64,000 nucleotides of DNA from Propionibacteriaceae bacterium. Its GTDB lineage: Bacteria; Actinomycetota; Actinomycetes; Propionibacteriales; Propionibacteriaceae. The DNA is taken from positions 248,001-312,000 of the forward strand of contig JAFKJK010000009.1 in NCBI GenBank assembly GCA_017306015.1. The letters are read 5' to 3'. Both the position numbers and the translations under genes were made by a program. Shown here piece after piece: positions 57,903-64,000 of the stretch (positions are counted from its first letter, which is position 1; every line of letters begins with the position of its first letter). The notes under the pieces are model-generated. The model had not been told where the DNA came from and did no database searches. It saw only the letters and a program-made list of their open reading frames with translations.

Positions 57903-58883
57903 TCAGTGCGGGAATCCGTCCTCACCGATTTGCCCGGTCTCGGCAAGCGCGCGGGCGACTTCGCGGAGCTTGACGTTCAACCGCTGGGACACACGCTTGA
58001 GCACCTGGAAAGCGTCGTCAGGGGTGGTCTTGAGCCGCTCCATCAGGATGCCCTTCGCCTGGCCGATCACGTCCCGGGACAGCAACGCGTCCTCCAGCCG
58101 CTGTCCGAGTCCCTCCAACCGGACGCGGTCGCCGACCGCACGCGCAGCCAGCGAGGCGTGCGCGACGAGGATGAAGCCGATCTCCCGTGCGGTCTCGTCG
58201 AGGGTGTCCGGGTCGGCGGCATAGATGTTCAGCGAAGCCGCAGCGGGTTCGGCCGTCCCGGCGGCGGGCGCGGCGAAGTCGAAGGAGAGGACGGACTCCT
58301 GCTCGCCGTCGTCGGCCACGTCGGCGTCAGCCACGTCCTCGGTGGACGCCCCAGTCCAGTCGCCGTCGCCATCGTGGACGACCACCGTCGCCATCGTCGA
58401 GCCGGTCACGACGGCGACGGCCGCCTCGGCGATCCGGGTGAGCAGATCGTCCGCGGATTCCGACTCGTACAGGTGTTCGGCGACGCCGGCGAACGTGGCG
58501 GCCAGCAGGGTGTCGCGCCGCTGCGCCAGCCGCCTGCGGGTCGTTTCCGCCCGGGCCACACTGGCCTCCTCGCGTTCGCTGGCCCTGGCCAGCCGCTCCT
58601 GCTCCGCGGCGGCTCGCGCCTCTGCGGCCTCGGCCCGCTCCACGACGCCGGACACCGGATCCTCGACGAGCCCCAGCCGGCTGGCGCGTTCCTCGAGCCG
58701 CAGTTCCCACGCTCCCAGTTCCGCCTCACGGACGTCGGCGATGACGTCCCTGTGACCGGCAACCGCGTCCCTGACGTCGGCGGTGTCGTCCCGCTCGTCC
58801 CCCATCGCGTCGCGGGCGTCGGCAAGGAAATCCCGCTTGTCAGCAGTCCATTCACGGCCCTCGGCGCCGGGGTCGTCGGACAT
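57903..58883 (-). CDS. GAF-ANTAR RNA-binding regulator with N-terminal coiled coil
   Basis: A 326-residue cytoplasmic protein. Residues 1-60 consist of charged repeats (ADARD, ADVRD, AGHRD, ADVRE), and 75-125 is an Arg/Glu coiled coil. A GAF-like sensor domain covers about 125-235. The C-terminal ANTAR domain (about 258-320) reads LLSRDVIGQAKGILMERLKT. ANTAR domains bind paired hairpins in mRNA and act as antiterminators. GGAGGTGAGCG precedes the ATG. First of four related genes at this end of the window. Confidence 0.88.
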   Translation of the reverse strand: MSDDPGAEGREWTADKRDFLADARDAMGDERDDTADVRDAVAGHRDVIADVREAELGAWELRLEERASRLGLVEDPVSGVVERAEAAEARAAAEQERLARASEREEASVARAETTRRRLAQRRDTLLAATFAGVAEHLYESESADDLLTRIAEAAVAVVTGSTMATVVVHDGDGDWTGASTEDVADADVADDGEQESVLSFDFAAPAAGTAEPAAASLNIYAADPDTLDETAREIGFILVAHASLAARAVGDRVRLEGLGQRLEDALLSRDVIGQAKGILMERLKTTPDDAFQVLKRVSQRLNVKLREVARALAETGQIGEDGFPH

Positions 58884-59029
58884 CGCTCACCTCCTACCGG
58901 ACGCCTCGGGAGATCGTCCACCAAATCCAGTCAACCCCAACCTGGGCAAACGGGGGTACCTTGTCGGCAACTTCCCTCCAGCGTCGGCACCGGAGGGACC
59001 ACCCCGACGCCCACCCACAGGAGGTTCCG

Positions 59030-60583
59030 ATGGCCGCAGCCGAGTGGCTTCGCAATGCCGTGCTGTACCAGATCTACCCGCAGTCCTTCGCCGACAGCAA
59101 CGGGGACGGGATCGGCGACTTCGCCGGCATCGAGGCCCATCTGGACCACCTCGAGTGGCTCGGAGTGACCGCCGCGTGGATCAACCCCTGCTTCGCCTCG
59201 CCGATGCTGGACGCCGGCTACGACATCGCCGACTTCACCCAGACCGCACCCCGCTACGGCAGCAGGGACGATCTGGTCCGGCTGGTGGATGCGGCCGCGT
59301 CCCGGGGAATCAGGATCCTGCTCGACCTGGTCGCCGGCCACACGTCCGACCAGCACCCGTGGTTCGTCGCCGAGGCGGACGGGGCCCGAACCGACCGCTA
59401 CATCTGGTCGGACGCGCCGGCGCCGGGGTTCCAGCCGTCCCCGGGCCGGCGTCCCGGCTTCTACCTGCCGAACTTCTTCCCCGTCCAGCCGGCTCTCAAC
59501 TTCGGCTACGCGCGAGCAGTGGACGCCGAACCCTGGCGGCAGCCGGTGGACGCGCCCGGGCCCCGGGCGAACCGGCAGGCGTTGCGGGAGATCATGGACA
59601 GCTGGCTGCGGATCGGAGTCGCCGGGTTCCGGGTCGACATGGCCAGTTCGCTGGTGAAGGACGACCCCGGCTGGGTGGAGACCGGGAAGCTGTGGCAGGA
59701 ACTGCGCGGCTGGCTCGACGACGCGCACCCGGGAGCGGTCCTGCTCTCGGAATGGGGACATCCCGAGCACGCGGTCCCGGCCGGCTTCGACGCCGACTTC
59801 TTCCTGCACTTCGCCGGACGCGCGATGCGGTCGCTGTGGGACAACGGCTACGGCGCGGTCTTTCCCGAGGATGAGCAGGGCGAATGCTTCTTCGACGCGG
59901 ACGGACGGGGCTCGCCGCGCGAGTTCCTGGACATCTGGGACGACGTCTGGCCGGTCGTCGAGCGGGCCGGCGGCCTGATCTCGCTGCCCTCGGCGAACCA
60001 CGACTTCCAGCGGCTGTCGTGCGGGCCGCGCCGGGGCGTCCAGCTGAGAGCGCCGTTCGTGTTCCTGCTCACCTGGCCGACCGTCCCGGCGATCTACTAC
60101 GGCGACGAGATCGGTATGCGCTACCTGCCCGACCTGCCCGACCGCGAGGGCAGCCGGCTCGGCCCGTACTACAACCGGATCGGCTCCCGCACCCCGATGC
60201 AGTGGGGGGACGGGCTCAGCGCCGGGTTCTCGTCCGCGGCTCCGGCGGCCCTGTACGCGCCGCTGGACCCGAGCCCCGACCGTCCCACCGTCGCGGGGCA
60301 GCGAGCCAACGAGGGTTCGCTGCTGCACCTCGTCCGTCGCCTGATCGCACTGCGCCGGTCCGAGCCGGAGCTGGCCGGCGGCGGTCCCGTCCAGGTGCTG
60401 CACGACGGCTTCCCGCTGGTCTATCGTCGCGGCCGATTCACGATCGCGGTCAACCCGCGCCGGGAGGCCGCCAGCGTGGAGCTCGCCTCTGATCCCGGAA
60501 CGCTGGTGCTCGGCGAGGGGACGCGGTTCGCTGACACCGTCCTGACCGTGGACGGCTTCGGCTACGCGATCTACTCCAGCTGA
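59030..60583 (+). CDS. GH13 alpha-glucosidase-type enzyme
   Basis: A 517-residue cytoplasmic alpha-amylase-family enzyme acting on alpha-glucosides. It has LYQIYPQSFADSNGDGIGD near the start, the nucleophile Asp in GFRVDMASS (about 205), acid/base Glu in LLSEWGHP (about 241) and the third Asp in SANHDF (about 325), followed by YYGDEIGMR. The layout is of the oligo-1,6-glucosidase/trehalose-hydrolase/sucrose-isomerase subgroup; exact specificity is open. CAGGAGG is 6 nt before the ATG. No transporter is adjacent. Confidence 0.9.
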   Translation: MAAAEWLRNAVLYQIYPQSFADSNGDGIGDFAGIEAHLDHLEWLGVTAAWINPCFASPMLDAGYDIADFTQTAPRYGSRDDLVRLVDAAASRGIRILLDLVAGHTSDQHPWFVAEADGARTDRYIWSDAPAPGFQPSPGRRPGFYLPNFFPVQPALNFGYARAVDAEPWRQPVDAPGPRANRQALREIMDSWLRIGVAGFRVDMASSLVKDDPGWVETGKLWQELRGWLDDAHPGAVLLSEWGHPEHAVPAGFDADFFLHFAGRAMRSLWDNGYGAVFPEDEQGECFFDADGRGSPREFLDIWDDVWPVVERAGGLISLPSANHDFQRLSCGPRRGVQLRAPFVFLLTWPTVPAIYYGDEIGMRYLPDLPDREGSRLGPYYNRIGSRTPMQWGDGLSAGFSSAAPAALYAPLDPSPDRPTVAGQRANEGSLLHLVRRLIALRRSEPELAGGGPVQVLHDGFPLVYRRGRFTIAVNPRREAASVELASDPGTLVLGEGTRFADTVLTVDGFGYAIYSS

Positions 60584-60665
60584 GCCCGGCGGGCACCGGC
60601 CGCCCGGCTGTCCAGGAGATCCCCACGGTCGAACCGATGCCGCGGGGTCCGTCCGGACACACCAC

Positions 60666-60671
60666 TAGGCT
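60666..60671 (+). promoter_or_regulatory. -10 hexamer of a probable leaderless promoter for the phosphotransferase gene
   Basis: TAGGCT, 7 nt, then GTG at 60679; no ribosome site between. Confidence 0.5.
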
Positions 60672-60678
60672 CTCCCGG

Positions 60679-61581
60679 GTGACTGCCGACGCACAGCTGT
60701 GGACGTGGTGCGTCGAGCACCTGGGCTCACCGCCGGAGGAGGAGTTCTTCTCGGCGGACTCGATGTCGTCAGTGCGCGGCGTCGTCCTCGCGGATGGACG
60801 GCGGGTCGCCCTGAAGACCCGGGACGCGTCCGATCGGGTCCTGGCGTGCGCCGACGCGCAGCGGCACGCCCGGGCCGCGGGAATCGACTGTCCCGAACTG
60901 CTCGCCGGCCCGTCCCGGCTGGAGGGCCGCTGGTTGAGCGCGGAGGAGTGGCGGCCGGACGGCTCGCCCGTGCCTCCTGCCGACGCGGCGGCCCGCTACA
61001 CGCGGCTGCTGCACACCCTCGTCCAGGCGCTGGCAGGCTTCGAGCCCGGACGGTTCGACCCGCCGCCACCGTGGGCGCACTACGACCACGGCACCGAGGG
61101 ACGGGTGTGGCCGCCTGCCGCTTCGCTGCGCTGGGACCCGGAGTCGGAGCGGGTGCCGGTCGAGCTTCGACGGCTCGCGGCGGCCGCGCGGGAGCGGTTG
61201 GTCGCGGAGGATCTGCCGTCCGTGGTGGGGCACACCGACCTCAACGGCCTCAATGTCCGCTGGGCGCCGGAACCGATCGTGCACGACTGGGACTCCCTCG
61301 CCGGGCGGCCCGAGGCCGTGCTGGCCGGAATCCTCGCCGTCAACCACGTCGAGGTTCCGGGAGCCGGAGCGATCACCCCGGTCGCGGAGACGGATCGGGC
61401 CCTGGCGCTGTACCAGGAGCTGCGCCCGTTCACGTCCACCGAACGGGAGGTCGCCTGGGCGGCCGGGGTCTGGGTCGCCGCGTACAACGCGGCGTTCGAG
61501 CACCTTCACGGCGCGCCGGGAGCGGTCTCCCGGCAACTGCGGGATGACGGCGAGGAGCGGCTCCGGCTGGCGGGGCTGTGA
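60679..61581 (+). CDS. Phosphotransferase (APH/fructosamine-kinase-like)
   Basis: A 300-residue kinase-like protein. It has an N-lobe (VRGVVLADGRRVALKTRD), a catalytic loop VVGHTDLNGLNVRW (about 180-193, Asp as base) and a metal loop IVHDWDSLAGRP (about 199-210). The substrate is unknown. I start at GTG 60679 because of the TAGGCT hexamer just upstream; an ATG 14 codons earlier would place the hexamer inside the gene. It follows the GH13 gene by 95 bp but appears to have its own promoter. Confidence 0.8.
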   Translation: MTADAQLWTWCVEHLGSPPEEEFFSADSMSSVRGVVLADGRRVALKTRDASDRVLACADAQRHARAAGIDCPELLAGPSRLEGRWLSAEEWRPDGSPVPPADAAARYTRLLHTLVQALAGFEPGRFDPPPPWAHYDHGTEGRVWPPAASLRWDPESERVPVELRRLAAAARERLVAEDLPSVVGHTDLNGLNVRWAPEPIVHDWDSLAGRPEAVLAGILAVNHVEVPGAGAITPVAETDRALALYQELRPFTSTEREVAWAAGVWVAAYNAAFEHLHGAPGAVSRQLRDDGEERLRLAGL

Positions 61582-61717
61582 CCCGGCGGGAGCGCTGAGA
61601 CCGGTATCGGCGAGGCCGCATGCTCACACAGTGAACTCACCTACCGAACACGGGAGGCAACTTCACAGCTTGTCTGGTGCGGACTCAGCCAGCGGGTGCA
61701 GCCTCATGGCCGAGCAC

Positions 61718-62455
61718 TCACCCGAACACCCTGCGCGCGACCCGCGCAGCGACGATCTCCCGCGCCGGCAGCCGGTCGGTCCGCACCACCTCCCGGGCCA
61801 TGGCCAGCAGGCTGATCCCGAGGTCCCCGGCACTGCGGCTGAGCATCCGGAAGCCCTCGGCGGGTACGACCCGGTAGCGGGCCATCACGACGCCGAGGGC
61901 CGTCGCGACCAGCCCGCCGCCCGCACCGTCCGGCGGTGGGGACAGGACTGCCAGCTCGGCGTCACAGTGCTCGGCGAAGTCGGTACACAGGCTCGCCAGC
62001 TGGCCGGCCTTCTCCCGCTGGTCGTCGAACGCCTGGGGTTGCGGCGCGCACACGCTCAGGACGGCGAGTCGACCGGAGGCGACCGGAATGCGCACGCACA
62101 GCAGACTGTGGACGCCCACCACGGAGATGCACCGCTCGGCGAAGTCGGGCCAGCGCGCGTCCTCGGCCAGGTCCGCCGCCACGAGCACGTGGGCTGGGGC
62201 GGGCCAGCAGGGCACCGGGCCCTGGTCGAGCTCGCGCTGGAGCATGTCGACGCGGACGGGGATGTCGTCGCTCGCCCAGCAGGATTCCACCGTCCCGGTG
62301 TCGGTGACGAGGGTGAGCCCGACGTGGCTGGCGCCCAGGCTGCCGGCGACCGTGATCAGGTCGGCCGGGTCGACGACGCCGAGCGCCCCACGAGCGGGCG
62401 CGGCGGAGGAGCTGGCGAACGGCGAGGACGGTGTGTCGGGGTTGGCATGTGTCAT
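61718..62455 (-). CDS. GAF-ANTAR protein with divergent ANTAR domain
   Basis: A 245-residue cytoplasmic protein. The GAF domain occupies about residues 35-170, with two Cys-containing stretches (PVPCWPAP and SLLCVRI). The C-terminal region (about 180-240; LVATALGVVMARYRV, then LSRSAGDLGISLLAMAREVV) keeps the ANTAR pattern but lacks several usual residues. It is divergent from the next GAF-ANTAR gene across 301 bp. Confidence 0.82.
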   Translation of the reverse strand: MTHANPDTPSSPFASSSAAPARGALGVVDPADLITVAGSLGASHVGLTLVTDTGTVESCWASDDIPVRVDMLQRELDQGPVPCWPAPAHVLVAADLAEDARWPDFAERCISVVGVHSLLCVRIPVASGRLAVLSVCAPQPQAFDDQREKAGQLASLCTDFAEHCDAELAVLSPPPDGAGGGLVATALGVVMARYRVVPAEGFRMLSRSAGDLGISLLAMAREVVRTDRLPAREIVAARVARRVFG

Positions 62456-62756
62456 CGGGGGCCTGCCGGAAGCGCGATCCTGGACTCCACCGCTGCTTGA
62501 TGGGCCCGGATCACTCGAAGCGCAGGCTACACATCCGCTGGCGGCTTGGCCATAGGCTGCGGCGCCAGATCCCGGGCTCGTCCGGCTGTCAGGACGCTGT
62601 CAGCGTGGTATAGCCTCGCCAACGAACGGCACACGACTTCAAGCAGCGGAGCGACGTGGCCCTCAATCGAGGTGCCCGCTGAATGACCCCTGCAATCCCC
62701 GGCGGCGAGCTGACCTCGCACCGGCGCGAGCGACCACGACCCCACGCCGAGCCACG
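62456..62756. other. Gene-free interval between two divergent GAF-ANTAR genes
   Basis: About 300 bp with no convincing gene. CAGGACGCTGTCAG near 62596 and TATAGCCT near 62612 may belong to a promoter for the plus-strand gene. I saw no clear pair of ANTAR-target hairpins, though only a folding search could exclude them. Confidence 0.4.
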
Positions 62757-63482
62757 ATGACGCCACTGGAGCTGATGGCCCGGCAGTTCCGCGGCCTCTC
62801 CCAGGCGATGGCCGAGGAAACTCTCCCCGAGCTGGGCGAGGTGCTGCACTATGCCCGGACCGCGATCCCCGGGGTGAGCGAGGCAGCCATCGCCGTCGCC
62901 GGACGTCGCGGCACGCGCACCATTGCGGCCACCAGCAAGGCAGCCGCCGAGCTCGACGCGCTGCAGTTCGGCTTGGGCCGGGGTACGGCAGTCGCGGTGC
63001 TGGACGGCGACGAGATCGCCCTGGTCAGCGATCTCACCAGCGACGACAGTCTCGCCGTCCTGGCTGCCCACGCTGCCGAACTGGGCGTCCGCTCGATGCT
63101 CAGCGTGCGCCTGGGCCACGCGGCGGACGAACCTGCGGCGATCACCTTCTACGCCGGGGACGCGGGCACGTTCGGTCCGGCGCAGTCGGCGCTGGCCAGC
63201 ATCTTCGCGGCCTGTGTCTCGCTGCTGCTGGCCGGTCAGGCCGGTCATGAGCGCGCCGCCGGCCTCGCGCGGGCGGTGCAGGGCAATCGCGAGATCAGCG
63301 TGGCGATCGGCATCCTGATGGCCCGAAACCGGTGGTCGCGTCCGGAGGCACTGGAGCGGCTGGTGGCTTCCAGCCAGGATCTCAACCGTCGGCTGGTCGA
63401 CGTCGCGACCGAGGTGATCGCCACCCGCCGGCTGCCGACACTGTCTCGGCGACGCGGTGGCCGACGCCGGCGGGACGGCTGA
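62757..63482 (+). CDS. GAF-ANTAR RNA-binding regulator
   Basis: A 241-residue cytoplasmic protein with a GAF domain at about 20-160 and an ANTAR domain at about 168-228 (VQGNREISVAIGILMARNRW, then LERLVASSQDLNRRLVDVATEVI). The C-terminus is very basic (RRRGGRRRR), which may aid RNA binding. The start ATG has no strong ribosome site. Next gene in the same direction is another GAF protein. Confidence 0.86.
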   Translation: MTPLELMARQFRGLSQAMAEETLPELGEVLHYARTAIPGVSEAAIAVAGRRGTRTIAATSKAAAELDALQFGLGRGTAVAVLDGDEIALVSDLTSDDSLAVLAAHAAELGVRSMLSVRLGHAADEPAAITFYAGDAGTFGPAQSALASIFAACVSLLLAGQAGHERAAGLARAVQGNREISVAIGILMARNRWSRPEALERLVASSQDLNRRLVDVATEVIATRRLPTLSRRRGGRRRRDG

Positions 63483-63650
63483 CGGCGCTTGTCGGTGACG
63501 GGACTCCTCCGGCCCGAGTGGGTATTCCTCCAGGGGTATCGCGGTCAGCCCGCCGATCCGGCCGACGAGGAGAACTGACGGCTCGCCGGGTCGGCGTCCC
63601 GCACCTCGGTATCACCGGTTCCGGGGGGTCGTGGACTGTCCGGGAGAGGA

Positions 63651-64000
63651 ATGGGGGAAGAGGTGGCCGGAACCCGACGTGTCGATCCGCTCGCGGAGCT
63701 TCTGGAGGAACTGTCCGCCGCAGGCGATCTGCAGGCCGCGTGGCAGCGAGTCGTGAATGCGTGCCTGACCGAGGTCGAGGGTGCCGAGTACGCCGGCATC
63801 ACCGTCCTGGGAAGGGAGTCGGCGACGACTCCGGTGGCCAGCGATCCGCTTGTCAGGGCCGTCGATGAGCTGCAGTACAGCACCGGGCAGGGTCCGTGCG
63901 TCCGGGCTGCTGTCGCCGACACCGAACCCGTGGTCCTGGTCAATGATCTGCTCGGCGACGGGCGGTGGCCGGACTTCAGTGGCGGCGCGGTCAAGCTCGG
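63651..64000 (+). CDS. GAF-domain (probable GAF-ANTAR) protein, 3' end cut by window
   Basis: The visible 116 residues form most of a GAF domain: WQRVVNACLTEVEGAEYAGI, then LQYSTGQGPCVRAA and VNDLLGDGRWPDF, the pattern typical of actinobacterial GAF-ANTAR proteins. The ANTAR part would lie beyond the window. The start is ATG 63651; GTG 63663 with GGGGGAAGA upstream is an alternative. GGGTAT occurs twice upstream (63518-63540) but without a convincing -35. Confidence 0.75.
   Translation, partial: MGEEVAGTRRVDPLAELLEELSAAGDLQAAWQRVVNACLTEVEGAEYAGITVLGRESATTPVASDPLVRAVDELQYSTGQGPCVRAAVADTEPVVLVNDLLGDGRWPDFSGGAVKL

Noticed and set aside
63518..63540. SigB-type promoter from two GGGTAT hexamers before the last GAF gene
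   Set aside because: No GTTT element at the right distance was found.

Overview
This is a high-GC chromosomal segment from an actinomycete. Indicators are leaderless starts, a SigB/F-type sigma factor, GAF-ANTAR proteins, a Tad pilus locus with a LysM-BTAD protein, and a CobU/CobS/CobT cobalamin set. The B12 genes and overall style suggest Propionibacteriales, but no marker gene (rRNA, tRNA, ribosomal protein) is present, so the family is an inference. I see no rRNA, tRNA, CRISPR array, complete insertion sequence or phage module.

Layout. 1-4.6 kb: 3'-truncated L-serine dehydratase on the minus strand and a two-gene FtsX-type ABC transporter. 4.7-14.9 kb: a probable amino-sugar/glycan utilisation locus (DUF4127 and ROK kinase on minus; GntR regulator, binding protein, two permeases, SIS isomerase, clan-A glycosidase and NanE-like epimerase on plus, mostly with overlapping stop/start codons). 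15-16.2 kb: MFS exporter. 16.3-22.6 kb (minus): a second sugar ABC operon led by a LacI regulator with a double operator and containing an ADP-ribosylglycohydrolase-family enzyme. 23-32 kb: a compact Tad (Flp pilus) operon ending in a large membrane LysM-BTAD protein. 32-34.4 kb: the decayed second copy of a 5,460-bp tandem duplication of the tadC-to-Nudix segment, with an unrelated insert carrying a lipoprotein gene. 34.3-41.6 kb: Nudix, phosphotransferase, glutaminase, cobU, an oxidoreductase/TetR pair, cobS-cobT and dps. 41.6-46 kb: a repeat array, the sigma factor, lipoprotein, CsbD, ACT-domain protein, and a TetR/membrane-protein pair. 46-50 kb: a second FtsX-type ABC system with a MerR regulator. 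50-54.8 kb: methyltransferase, TetR/DUF4386 pair with two operators, a guanidinium exporter behind a guanidine-III riboswitch, a PEP-mutase-family enzyme and small membrane proteins. 55-57.9 kb: AEC transporter, P-loop kinase, hemerythrin, OsmC and a divergent MarR regulator. 57.9-64 kb: four GAF/ANTAR proteins, the last cut by the window edge, interleaved with a GH13 glucosidase and a phosphotransferase.

How the parts fit. Both sugar loci pair one importer with intracellular enzymes and a dedicated regulator. In the first, kinase, SIS isomerase and NanE-like epimerase suggest an N-acetyl-hexosamine-type substrate. In the second, the substrate is unknown and the signature enzyme is the ADP-ribosylglycohydrolase homologue. 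The Tad operon encodes pilin, pseudopilins, platform proteins and ATPase; its prepilin peptidase lies outside the window. Several regulator genes face or accompany their likely targets across short palindromes.

The most unusual features are non-coding or structural. At least three families of short palindromic repeats sit at gene ends and often contain the neighbouring stop codons. The tandem duplication can be reconstructed to the base and has created an in-frame Nudix-TadC chimera behind an intact promoter. Many starts lie 6-7 nt downstream of a TANNNT hexamer, as expected for leaderless transcripts.
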